DNA of 64,000 nt from contig OZ038382.1 in assembly GCA_964036045.1 (NCBI GenBank), positions 117,543,429-117,607,428 on the forward strand, read 5' to 3'. The translations under genes were made by a program, and so were the position numbers. The notes under the pieces were generated by a model that worked only from the letters and a program-made list of their open reading frames with translations, ran no database searches and had not been told where the DNA came from. Origin of the DNA: Eutreptiella sp. 'Long Island Sound 2002' (Eukaryota; Euglenozoa; Euglenophyceae; Eutreptiales; Eutreptiaceae). Numbering within the stretch: the stretch's first letter is position 1; each line of letters starts with the position of its first letter. Shown here piece after piece: positions 9,896 through 19,872 of this stretch.

Positions 9896-10523
9896 GGAGG
9901 CGACCACCCTCCTACCCTCCGACCACGATGCCCCCACCCCCGCCTCGGAGATACCAATCGACCCCCGCCTCCCTACTCGTTTTTATTACGTCCGCGACGT
10001 ATTCTCCGAGAGCCAAGGGGAAACGGTAAAAAAGGTTCTCCACGACAACACGTTGGAGAAATACCACGGACGCTCAGTCCAACACTTCGGCCATGCGTAC
10101 CTCGGCCCGGGCAAAGTCACCGCCATGTCCCCCATCCCGGAAGAGTTTTCCTCTATCCTCCAAACCTACAATGACGCGCTGGAGCGGCTAGGCCTTTCGC
10201 ACCCTCCCCCCAACCAAATCACGGGCACAATGTATCTCTCCGGGGAAGGCATTGGCTCACACAGGGACGACCCCTTGCTAGGCGACCCGGTGTCCATTTT
10301 TGGCTCCCAGTCGGACACCACAATGTTCTTTAAAAACCCCTCCAACGGGGACTCGTTTCGCATCCGCCTCTTTGCCTGCTCTCTTCTTGTCCTCACGGGG
10401 GCCGCGCGCCATGAGTGGCACCACGGGATACCCTGACGGAGGGAAGACGAAGTGTTTGGGTTGACTGTCCCTCGTACCATCCCTCGGCTCGCTCTAATCC
10501 TCCGCCACGTCCCACAGGCAAGC
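9880..10523 (+). pseudogene. AlkB-like 2-oxoglutarate/Fe(II) dioxygenase domain inside LINE-1
   Basis: In frame 3, residues after FYYVRDVFSESQGE give the AlkB fold order. TGTMYLSGEGIGSHRDDP supplies the iron-binding HxD (His codon 10260, Asp codon 10266). SQSDTTMFF follows, then LLVLTGAARHEWHHGIP, the classic AlkB strand with the distal iron-binding His (10419 or 10422). Past an in-frame TGA at 10434 the frame continues with RLALILRHV, which fits the C-terminal Arg that binds 2-oxoglutarate, to TAA 10524. AlkB enzymes oxidatively remove methyl groups from N-methylated bases in DNA or RNA. All metal ligands are present; the TGA is the only break in the domain. It lies between ORF1 and the endonuclease, well inside the TSD-defined LINE. 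Confidence 0.8.
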
Positions 10524-10847
10524 TAACCCACGAAAGCCAGAGGGCCGGGTACCCGCCTCCTGCACTCTCCAGCCCCCTCTACCTGAAAACACAAGCGTCA
10601 ACATTCGGTGAAACACCGGCTCAGTCACGGGTTCCCCCATCACCGGCAAGGGACTAGACGAAGAGCTCCCCTCGGCCGGGGTACCGGCCGACCGAATTCA
10701 GCATTCTCGTTGCCTTAGCCAGCCCAGCCAGCCCGACCCCCCAGCGCCCCCCCCCGCCCCCCCCTATCCCGCCCCTCTGGAGGTCCCGTACACGCCTACG
10801 GAAGGGGTACCAACGGCCTCACCGCCCCCCCATACCCCTCCCTTCAG

Positions 10848-12190
10848 AACTGCATTTCCTGTCTCACAACTTGCAGAAGAAACCTATTGTGAGCAGCCAA
10901 ATTCTCCGACACCTCAAGAACGACTTCGACATCCTCTTTCTCCAAGGAATCAACCACGCCCCTATCCTCCCCCACGTATACGCCTACGTTTCGGGCACTA
11001 AAGCCACCATTGTTTCGAACATCAGCCAAGACAAACACGCCAGAGGCGAGCACGGGTACGTTTTGGTTTGCTCACCCCGGCTCTCCCGTTTCGTTACCCC
11101 CCTCCCCCGACTCGATACGGAAGGGCTACTGGCAGCAGCCGTTCTCACCCTCCCAGGGGCCCCGCCCACCTTGTTGGTCTCGGTATACGCCCCAAGCGCG
11201 GACGTCCACCGCTCAAAGATTGAAAGCATCCTCCGCCCACTCATGCATCAGTATCCCAACCACGTCCTAGGTGGGGACACCAACTGCATAATGTGCCCTG
11301 AGCTGGACGGAGCGAACCTCCAAACGGACAACGACTGGCCATGGCTCCGCAGGCAGGTCACGAGCCACCCGCCACGCCTCATCGATACCTTCCGGCACTT
11401 TCACCTGACCGAGCGGTCTTTCTCCCAATACCCCACCCCGTACAGGGCAAGCAGCAGCCGCCTCGACCATATTTTGCTCTCCCCGGCGGCGTCAAATTTT
11501 TTTGCCGCCACCTCTGCAACCATCCAAACCGACGACAAAACGTCAGACCACCAGCCAGTCACGTACATCTCTCAACTCCCCCCCCACCCCTTCTCCGAGA
11601 CTCCCACCACTAAGAGGAAAGTTTTCCGCAAACTGACGGAGCGGGAGCGCTCCAAGCACCACGAAGCCCTCGCCCCCCTGGCGCGGTGGTGCGAGTCTAC
11701 CCTCCCCCGTTTCGAGTCTTTATCCTCAGCAGACATAGAGTTCTTCACAGATGTTGTGCTGGAAGAAGTAGCGACCAGCCACCACAATATCACCACACCG
11801 TCACACCCCACCTCCTCGGCTCTGGTTAAGAAAATCAAAGCGGCCCTGCACTCCCTGCCCCCCCCCAACCATCCCGGCCATCCTGCTTCCATGGACACGC
11901 TCAACAAACTCGTCAAGGAGTGGGAGGCCAAAGTGAACAAGACCGCAACCACGAAAATTCATCGGTGCCTTGTGCGGCAAACTAGGATCAGACACACCAT
12001 CAACGAGGCACTCAACCCCGTGGAACGCAGTGAAATAGCGCTGAAGCGCCCGGGCACCACACAGCTCGTCTCCACCCCAAAAGACGTGGGCTCTATTTTC
12101 TCTTCCACACTCCTCACCCTGGGGGGCAGCCTGGAATACGCACCGCCGAGCACAGGATCACCTGCTCACACACTCCCCTACCTGCCCTGA
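10848..12190 (+). pseudogene. LINE-1 APE-type endonuclease domain
   Basis: The reading begins near LSHNLQKKPIVSSQILRHL and shows the ordered APE/exonuclease III motifs: DFDILFLQ, VSVYAPS, GGDTNCIM (D-x-N), SSRLDHILLS, and TSDHQPV (the terminal SDH). These enzymes nick the target for reverse transcription. The metal-binding Glu expected after DILFLQ is Gly here (codon at 10946), so this copy is probably catalytically dead. A linker of ~200 residues leads toward RT. The frame ends at a TGA at 12188, after a G-run near 12121 where the RT frame takes over. Confidence 0.85.
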
Positions 12191-13075
12191 ACCCACAAAA
12201 CACAGCCCTCTCCCTGACATTACCTGGGAATCGTTCTGCAACACGCTCAAGAGGCCAAAGCCCAGCAAGGCGGGGGGGCGGGATTTCACAAACAACTACA
12301 CTTTGCACGTCTCTCCCCCCCCTATCCAACAATTCATTTGGAGGATATGCAACCACTACCTCCACCGGCCGCTGCCCGAGAAATGGCTCGAAGCCAACAG
12401 TATCTTGCTTTTTAAGAAAGGGGACGTGATGAACCCTGTAAATTACAGGCCTATAGCCTTACTGAACAGCATTTACAAAAAAATTGCAACACACGCCAAC
12501 CGGGAACTACTGGCAGCGGCCATCGAACACTCCATCATACACCCCACCCAGTTCGGCGGGCTTCCCAACCGCAGGTGCCAAGACCACATTTTCAACCTCC
12601 TATCCACGTTTCGGGAATGAGTTGGTGGCTACAGCCTCTACATTGAACTCAATAAGGCTTTCAACTCCGTCCCCCACACCACCCTCTTCACAGTGCTGTC
12701 CCGCCTGAACTTTCCCACGCCCCTTGTAAGCCTCATTCAATCCTTGTACCATGCCCCCCGCGACTTCCCGATGGTGTCAGGGCACACCCACTCCTCCCAC
12801 TTGCAAACCAGAGGTGTTCGGCAGGGATGCCCCTTGTCACCCATCCTTTTCTGCCTTTACCTGAATGTGCTCCTCTTCGCCTTGCCGTCTCACGTCACTG
12901 CACCCCCCTGCCCACACGAATCGGGCCACGCCTTTGTTGACGACCTCCTCTATCGATCAGAGGATGGGGACCGCATACAGCAAATTTTGAATTTCTTCGA
13001 CACGGTTTCCAGGGAATGGGGTCTAGACCTTAACCTCCGCAAAACTGAGATCCATGCTATGGGAACAGCCCCCCT
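12120..13075 (+). pseudogene. LINE-1 reverse transcriptase, fingers and palm
   Basis: Frame 3 gives LPEKWLEANSILLFKKGD, NPVNYRPIALLNSIYKKIA, FGGLPNRRCQDHIFNLL, TRGVRQGCPLSPILFCLYL and the catalytic box AFVDDLLY (FVDD codons 12933-12944), a clear non-LTR RT. A TGA at 12618 lies between the fingers and the palm. In the palm A motif the usual D-x-x-K-A-F-D is E-L-N-K-A-F-N, so one catalytic Asp and the following conserved Asp are replaced. The copy is inactive. The frame must change near 13070-13140 to enter the thumb. Confidence 0.88.
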
Positions 13076-13079
13076 CCAG

Positions 13080-14020
13080 AACCCTCACCTCCCCCTGGGG
13101 CATCCCCCTATCAACAACCAACCAGAAGACGGGGCAACCACACAACTGCTACAAGTACCTAGGGGTGTACATCTTCACCGCCAACCACGAGGCACAAACA
13201 CTGGCATTGGCCAAGTTAGAAATACGCTCATTTTCCACAACCCTCCAACCCCTCCGGCTCACCCTTTCGGAATACGTTCTCTTAATGAACGTCCAACTCA
13301 TCCCTATTCTTTCCTACCGCCTCATGGCACACCCCCTGGCCCTGAGCGAGTTCGGAGTCCTCCAGGCCATGATCTGGCAAAATATTGCGCATGACCCCTC
13401 CCCGGACAAAGCCAACAGGATTTCCCGCCTCGTCTCTCCTAAGGCCCGCTACACCCCCCGCCACCAGGGAGGCTTGGGACTCCGCCATTTCACTTTTTCC
13501 ATTTGCATGGCCCTGGTGAACACCGCAATCAGGTACCTCAACGGGGACGGCCCGGCCTCAACAAACGAAGCGTTTTCCGGAGCAATGCTCTCCACCACAC
13601 GCAACCCAATCCAGGACACCGTCATGGACGCGTGCCACAGCATAGGCCTCCGATACCACAGCACCGGCCTCTGGGCCTCCTGCCCCCCCTCCCTCTGCCT
13701 CCCGAAGGAAAAAGTCCAGGTCCGGTTCCTAGCCACCAAGCCGGCACCGCAATACAGCAAGTTCGGCAACAGGCTAAAACGAACACCCCAGGACCTAGGG
13801 TTCCACCTAGGAACAGTCACGGGGGTGAACACAGGATCGGCCACACTCCCGTTTTCGGACGGCACCACCCACATCATCAAAGACCCCGGCCTGCACCGCA
13901 ACGAAAAAAAGTACACCTTTCAAAGCCCAGCCATTTCTGTCCGCCCCCAACTGGCAGGGCGCCACGAACTGCTTACCCCCCCCGTTCTCCACCCCCAAGA
14001 GTACATCCTCAACCCCCCCC
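13080..14020 (+). pseudogene. LINE-1 RT thumb and post-RT region
   Basis: Frame 1 carries CYKYLGVYIFTANHE, the conserved non-LTR thumb start (Y-K-Y-L-G), then LSEYVLLMNVQLIPILSYRLMAHP and an RHQGGLGLRHF motif typical of LINE post-RT segments. It continues as a linker to a poly-C run at about 14013-14030, after which RNase H is in another frame. No stop codons occur within the segment, so decay here is by indels rather than point mutation. Confidence 0.8.
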
Positions 14021-14039
14021 CCCCCCCCCGGGCCACACG

Positions 14040-14625
14040 GCGGAGTCCTACTTGATTCGTCACTGCATGGCGAGCTGTACCGGCTCCCAGATGAACCTCA
14101 CTCCCTTGACCCCGATGACCTTGAAGAATGGGGTTGCGAAGCAGCCCTTGCCCTCCTCCACACATCGTCCCCCGGCACGACATGGGTCTACTTGGATGGC
14201 TCAGCGGGCGCCTTGGGCTACGGATCTGCGGCCACCCTGTTTTTTCCGAATGGCTCCAGATGGGTGCTGTGCCAACCGTCCCCATACCAGTCCTCAGAGG
14301 GATCGGAGTTCTCGGCGGCCATTATGTTCCTACGGTGGGCCCTTGCATCTCACCCGCACCTCACCTTTGCCGTGCTAGGGGACAACATCCACGTTATCAC
14401 TGTTTTCTCTCCGAGCACCCCCCAAGGACTCCCATCACGCTCCCCAGCCGGCACATGGGAATCCTCTCTTCAGTCCATCCAGGCCTCCCTACGCCCAGGG
14501 ATGATCCAGGGTTGGGGGTGGATCAAGGGGCACGCCGGGTCCGTGGGGAAGGAAATCTCAGATGCTTACTCAAAGTGGGCCGCCCACGTGATGATCTGGG
14601 ACCACTCCCTCCTCCCCCCCCCCCC
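14040..14625 (+). pseudogene. LINE-1 RNase H domain
   Basis: Frame 2 gives TTWVYLDGSAGALGYG (first Asp), SEGSEFSAAIMFLRWAL (Glu), FAVLGDNIHVI (second Asp), then GWGWIKGHAGS and EISDAYSKWAA (His and last Asp). All acidic residues of the D-E-D-D site are present. RNase H removes the RNA strand after first-strand synthesis and is found in only some LINE clades. The segment is bracketed by poly-C runs (about 14013-14030 and 14617-14630), at both of which the reading frame changes. The equivalent domain in LINE-2 starts near 59930. Confidence 0.85.
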
Positions 14626-14639
14626 CGATAGGATGCATA

Positions 14640-15579
14640 TCCAGAGGCCCCCTCCCCGTCATGGAAAAACTGACTACCACCTCAATCAAGCACCTCCTCC
14701 CTCGCCACAAACACGAAAACATCCACGCACCGTCCAGCTTCCATTTTTACAACCACACTTCATGGTTCAAAGGCCTCCCTTTCAAATGGTCCTCCGGAAA
14801 CTTCAACATGGCACCGTTTGCTTTCCACGACGACTTGCGCCCTCGCCACTGCCACGCTTGCCCCGACCCGCACCCAATGGATGTTATCTCTTTCGTCTCA
14901 CACTGCCCAACATGCGAACACCTGGTGCAAACCTACATTCAATGCTGGCGCCCCCCCTTCACCACGGTGGTGTCCCAATGGTGGTCCAGGACCACACACG
15001 TCGGGGAGAGGCGCAATTTGTCCGGGGGCTGGTCCCCATGTCCCTGTACACGAAACTCACAACCCCCCCCTCCGGCCGAAGAAAACCGGCACACTGTCAT
15101 GACTTAAAACTCGCCCTGATGGCTCGTGTTCCTCTGCTCCTCAATGCCCTATACCGCACGCTGGAATGGCTAAACGACCACCCCCCCCCAGCCCCACTCA
15201 CCCCCCCTGCTGGCCCAAACCCATGGAGACGCCCCTGGTCGCCTTAGAGCACGTCACACACCGCCCAACAGCGCCCCCCCCCCCCCCCGCCTACCACCCT
15301 CCCCCCCCCCTCCCAGACAAAGTTGCACACAAGCCTCCAAAGCGCCCCCGTTCCCCATCCCCTGCGGCACACACCAAAGCTCAAAAACACGCCCGCCAGC
15401 CCCGTGGGCCTGTCCGGCCTATATCGCTGAAACGCAGTACCGGAAGCCAACCTCAGCCAGAGCCACCGCCCCCCGAACGGCCACTCACAATCTGGGACAT
15501 GTTCAACCTCCCCCCCCCCCTCGACCAGCACCCCCCCTCGCCGCCTCCGCCCCCGTTTCTGCCCCTTCTCCCCGCATAA
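14640..15579 (+). pseudogene. LINE-1 C-terminal zinc motif and Pro-rich tail
   Basis: After RNase H, frame 3 shows SWFKGLPFKWSSGNF and a Cys/His cluster, C-x2-C-x14-C-x4-H (codons 14850-14921; HCHACPDPH, then HCPTCEH). Then the frame changes to 2 (FVRGLVPMSLYTKL) and later to 1, where a Pro-rich tail holds DKVAHKPPKRP and LTIWDMFNLPPP. The same elements in the same order occur in LINE-2 (CPACTHPH, LLPIPLYNHL, SKVTHKAA, SLWDFFQLRPPP), so the tail is a genuine conserved part of the protein. Nucleic-acid binding is inferred from the zinc-like motif. Confidence 0.75.
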
Positions 15580-16059
15580 CAAGGTACTTCGCACCAACCC
15601 CCCCCTCCCCCGCGAGCACAAACTCACAATCGTCGTCACCTTCGTCCAACATGTCATCTCTTTGAAAAAGCCACACTTACACGCTTCTCCCACGCCGGCC
15701 CTCGACAGCCCTTACCACGGCGCAACCAATCAGTACTACCACACTGGCACTCACCAGTCACTTCTGCAAATGAGTCCCTCCCCCAAGCCACCCCCCGTGC
15801 CGAAGCCGTCATGTTCCAATCCTCAAGCCGCAACGGTACCGCCTCCGGAAATCAGGCAGAGACCCATGGCTCTGCGGTTGTTCATACCGGGGCTGCCAAG
15901 TCTCATTGAGATATGGCAGAAGAGGACAGCAACGTGCAGCGGTACTCAGCCCGCCATTGAACTTGGTTTCACGCTCCCGCCCCTCCCCGAAAAAGATTGG
16001 CGTGCAAGAGCCCTTCTCCCCGGCCTGGCCAGCCACAAAAGGCGCCGTTCAGTGCAAAA
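15580..16059 (+). other. LINE-1 3' untranslated region and A-tail
   Basis: About 480 bases after the last recognisable coding segment. It has no supported gene and ends in a short A-run directly before the right 17-bp duplication. Confidence 0.7.
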
Positions 16060-16076
16060 AACCAAATCCCTTGAGA
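16060..16076 (+). repeat. Right target-site duplication of LINE-1
   Basis: Exact match to 7573-7589. Because the element ends in A residues, the true start of the duplication could be one or two bases off. Confidence 0.93.
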
Positions 16077-18793
16077 GAGATTGTCCTATCCACCATGAGA
16101 GAGGGCATGCCTGGGGAGAGAGCTTCGCCTAGCTTTGACCCAAGACAAGAGAGCATGCATGCACTTGGAGAGAGAGTGGCGAAAGCGCGACCAATGCCTA
16201 TCCGTGAGTCTAACCATAAGACGGCAAAACCACGGCATGTCTTAATTGGATAACTCCCAGGCCACGGGCACTTGAAAAAAAAGAGAAGAGCCCAAATGTC
16301 TCAAAGGATCAAAGACAACCGTCAGATGGCATTAAATGCTCAATTTACCTCTTCAGGAGTATGACAAATTGGGAGACAGGGAGGGTGAGGGAAAGCACAA
16401 AATCCATCTTGGGGTGAGGACACACCATATGTTCACCTTGACCATGGAATCATGGGTACCACCAAGTTTGACTCACACCATGAATGGACCATGCATAAAT
16501 GACAAATGCAATGTCAACTCTTAGAATGAATGCATGAGACCTCAAAAACAAATATGGTGTGCCACCCCAATGGAATCCCATTGCAAGGCAACAACCAATG
16601 TATCCCACGACCAGCGGTGCGCCTACCTCAGCCACTTCCACTTCAACTCCTCTTGCACTGGGGCTCCTCCAGCTTCGAGGGACTCCTGATCCCCCATACA
16701 TGTAGGCGTGGCACTGCCGAAGCAGATGCGCCCATTAACGTCTACCATTCTCCTCTCAAGTGCAGTGATGCACCCAAGGATCACAGTCGCTGTGGGCGGA
16801 GGCACCACACCAGGGTTTAGGCAGATCGCAATTCCGGGCCTTCTCTCTTCCACTGGAGTCGCCCTAGCTTCCGATCGGTATCCATTTTGGTAACAGAATA
16901 GAGCTAACACTATTAGCACCAAACTGGAAGGGTATTCAATTGGCTGGCCTGCATTACAGCGCGACCAACGACGGCGTGCGCGCACACACAAGCAGGATCC
17001 AATTGACGGATCGGAAACCCAAATAATGTTAGAACGAATGCTGGCCAATCGCAGAGATGAAAAAAAAACAATGCAACATCATAAATGCAAAAACAGAACT
17101 GAAATCTGCAGTGGGAATTAATTCTGGGATCGAAATCTGGGATTTGAATGAAATGCTGAGATCGCATAATAATTTACACCTGAAGAGGCACACAAGAAGC
17201 AACATGAGTGTGCAAAGGAGAAATGGGCAACAAACATGCATTATGGAGACGGCTATGCCCTAGGTTTTACACCCCCCTCCCTGACTCAGACATCCCCGAT
17301 GCTCTGACCCAGCCAAAATCAGAAAACGAGGGTCAGAGCCATGGAAACGAGTACAAGCAAGCATCATAGGGCGGGTGGGTGGGTGCAAAATTCACACAGG
17401 TGTGGGCATTGCATGAGCACCCCCCTCCCTAGCCCTGAACACCCTTCATAACTCAAATGCTGATGTTTAGGCGATAAACTACCTATGCAAAGCCCCCACA
17501 CGTGCCATTGACACCCCCCTCCCTACCTGCAAATTCCCGGCGACAAGCCAAGCCGCAGCAAAACAATGCCACCCTATGGCGCGAAGGGGAATCAACAAGC
17601 GGAATGAGAGCCATACAATGCTGAAATGCACTTTGAGGTCAGCAAAGACAATAAATGCAGAAGATATGGAAACATTTTTTCTTTTTCGAAAAATTTTTTT
17701 TCCGAACCTTTTTTTTTCCGCAAAATATATCATCTCGGACCCAGGTGGAAACAGGAAGGAAACGGATGCCATGGTTGCATCTGGAATGAGTTTTCGAAGC
17801 GGGTAGGTACTCACGAAATCCTCCAACACAACGATATGTCAAAAATATGGCAAAAACACGGTTTTGACCCTAGGTAACCCTACCCTAAAAACTTTTTTTA
17901 GGCGGGTCTACCGGGGGACGCTGGTGCAAATGGAATGCAAACAGACCCCACGGTGGCGTTGGGCATGCCAAAAAATGGTTGAGGACCCGTTCGGAACCTC
18001 CTGAGGAACCACCAGTTCGGAGATATGAAAAATCAAATTTTTACTAAAAATAGCAACATTTGTTACTGAAAATAGCGAAGCGGAAAAATTGGATATCCAA
18101 ACGGGCCAACCCTGGAGGGAAACGGACCTCATCAATGCGATCACCGTGCAAAAACATGGTCGCGGACCCTCAGGAAACGCGACACGGGGCCGGCGGCGAG
18201 GAGCTCTAAAAATAGAAAATTTGTTACTAAAAATAGCACGAAAATTTTAGGAATATAATGTGGTGTTCTAAAAATAGAAAGACCCATTTTGGAAAAAATA
18301 TATGCCCCCCAAGCACGATTGGCCGCTCCCATGGCGTCCGGCAACCTCAAATTAGGGCCGGGGGCTCAAACAACATAAGCATTCAGCGCGTCAAGCTCAA
18401 ATCTATCCCAAGTGCCCAAAGTGGTGGGCACACCATGGAATAGGCAGTGAAACACCCACAACAATACAAAACAATGGCATGGTTGCATCCGGCAACACAA
18501 AATTAGGGGCGAAATGCAAAGCAGGAGAGAGGAGGACATTACAATGCAGACGGGAGGAGTAGGTCAAACAACTGGAAAAGACATGTGGGTAAGAGAGACA
18601 ACCACCATCAATCAATGGCAACGGATAAGGGCAAAGGGATCATATGGCAAAGGGTTCAAAGGATCAATGCAGAATTGCCTGAATAAAGTGTGAAGAGGGG
18701 TCATTCCACTCCAACGGGGAAAGTTCAATGAAAGAGCTTGCTGGAGGGCCAACCTGCCAATAGTTGGTAAAAATAATGAAAATGAACAATAAT
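16077..18793. other. Non-coding; dispersed repeats, possible 3' LTR region of element D
   Basis: No supported gene. The first ~130 bases resume the repeat interrupted by LINE-1 (GAGAGAGGGCATGC, CATGCATGCACTTGGAGAGA). The phrase ACCCCCCTCCCT recurs near 17269, 17420 and 17512. From about 17880 to 18300 the motif CTAAAAATAG or close variants recurs several times. The right part lies directly downstream (minus sense) of element D's chromodomain and should hold its 3' UTR and LTR, but no LTR pair could be matched. Confidence 0.5.
17301..17339. repeat. 10-bp perfect hairpin
   Basis: GCTCTGACCC at 17301-17310 pairs exactly with GGGTCAGAGC at 17330-17339 around a 19-base A-rich loop. Function unknown. 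Confidence 0.6.
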
Positions 18794-19030
18794 TCAGCGC
18801 AGATCTGACAAAGACACATCAATCCCTTTCTGACGGTCGTACCGAGCCCATGTGTCGTTGATATTATGCAAGAAAGAGCCTGCATAATGCCACTCAGGCT
18901 TGGGGAACCCCCAAAATTTGACTCGCCACTGTCGCTTCCCCCTAACAACACAATCCTTCAAATCACGCTCGACCACGTAGTCGTTGGTCTCAATCAACCC
19001 TTCCCTATCCGTATGATAGTGCAAAGGCAC
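18794..19030 (-). pseudogene. Chromodomain of element D
   Basis: The frame contains ETNDYVVERDLKDC, RQWRVKFWGFPKPEWHY and FLHNINDTWARY, the three-strand-plus-helix pattern of a chromodomain (Y-V-V-E-R, W-R-V-K-F-W-G, and an aromatic helper). In chromoviruses this domain sits at the integrase C-terminus and steers insertion to marked chromatin. It is separated from the integrase core by a stop at 19063, about 30 bases upstream. Confidence 0.75.
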
Positions 19031-19062
19031 TTTCTTGTCGTCCTTGTAAGGGACATAGGACT

Positions 19063-19872
19063 TTAATCACCGAGGAAAATCTCTTCCCCTCCTCGGATAT
19101 TTACACAGTAGGTGCCCGGTGAGATGCGTCTCAACAATTCACAAGGGCCTTGCCAAACTCTTTTGAGCTTGCCGTGCACAGGAGGTTCTACAGTATGATT
19201 ACGTACCCATACACGGTCCCCCGGCTTGAACGATTGCTCCGGATGTTTGGCCCAAAATTTGGCAAACTCCTTGGCATGGAGGTCTTCAAGGCGCTTTCGG
19301 ACTTCAGCGTGTTCGTCCAACATGCGAGCAAAAAATCCTCCTGCATCCTCAGCCCGATCCTGTAGGGATACGAGCAAACAATCCCCCCAACCTACAGGAT
19401 CTCTCCCAAAAAGATATCGATGTGGGGAATACCCACTGACTGCCCCCGGCAAATCGTTCAAAAGCCAAAGGGCCAATGGCAAGCTCTCCACCCAGGAGTG
19501 CTTGCTGGAGTCACCACGCTGCTCAAGGTACTGCCGAAGTGAGTTTACAATACTTTGGACAGCTCGTTCAGCACATCCGTTGCTCTGTGGTCGGTAGGCC
19601 ACCGAGCTGTGTTGTTCAACTCCACCCATGGCAAACAAATGCTTCAAAAATTCAGAGTTGATAATGGACGCATTGTCACAGATGAACTCCTTTGGCAACC
19701 CAAGCATATGGACGCATCGATCCAAAAACAGAGGAGCAGCATTCTTACTGTCCAATCCCTTTTCTTGACAAGGGATTGCCAATACATACCCGGTTTCACG
19801 GCAGACGATGACCATGAGATAGTCCACCTTTTTGCAAGTGGTTTTGCATTCGTGGTTTGACACTGATGACAT
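19063..19872 (-). pseudogene. Integrase catalytic core of element D
   Basis: A 269-codon frame holds the RNase H-fold DDE core: the first Asp in KVDYLMVIVCRETGYV, the second in EFICDNASIINSEFLK, and the Glu in QSNGCAERAVQSIVNSL. SGYSPHRYLFGRDPVGWGD then marks the end of the core, and FKPGDRVWVRNH with KLKRVWQGP marks the SH3-like C-terminal domain. Catalytic residues are intact. The protein would insert the cDNA copy into the genome. The listed start is internal; the N-terminal zinc finger is in other frames upstream. Confidence 0.85.

Larger units (their letters stand above)
7590..16059 (+). mobile_element. LINE-1: full-length non-LTR retrotransposon with an AlkB-like domain
   Basis: An 8,470-bp insertion bounded by a perfect 17-bp duplication and ending in a short A-run. 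Order: short 5' leader, ORF1 protein of unknown family, AlkB-like dioxygenase, APE-type endonuclease, RT, RNase H, zinc-binding motif, Pro-rich tail, 3' UTR. The clear 5' boundary shows the copy is not 5'-truncated. It is decayed: in-frame stops occur at 9203 (TAA), 9533, 10434 and 12618 (all TGA), and about six frame changes are needed, several at runs of C or G. A related, truncated copy is LINE-2 at 59821-61254. APE endonuclease plus a downstream RNase H fits the I/L1-plant-like side of the LINE tree; I cannot name the clade. Confidence 0.9.

Noticed and set aside
9879-10436. AlkB-like ORF as an independent host gene
   Set aside because: It lies well inside the TSD-bounded LINE, between ORF1 and endonuclease, on the same strand and with the same composition, so it belongs to the element as inserted.
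9203-12620. Alternative genetic code reading TGA as sense
   Set aside because: LINE-1 has TGA at 9533, 10434 and 12618, but also TAA at 9203 and many frameshifts; element B has TAG stops and intact frames here end in normal stops. Decay explains all of them.
16623-17048. 141-codon minus-strand ORF as a host gene
   Set aside because: The middle part is stop-free on both strands and somewhat protein-like, but I recognise no motif, no splice context and no similarity to neighbours.
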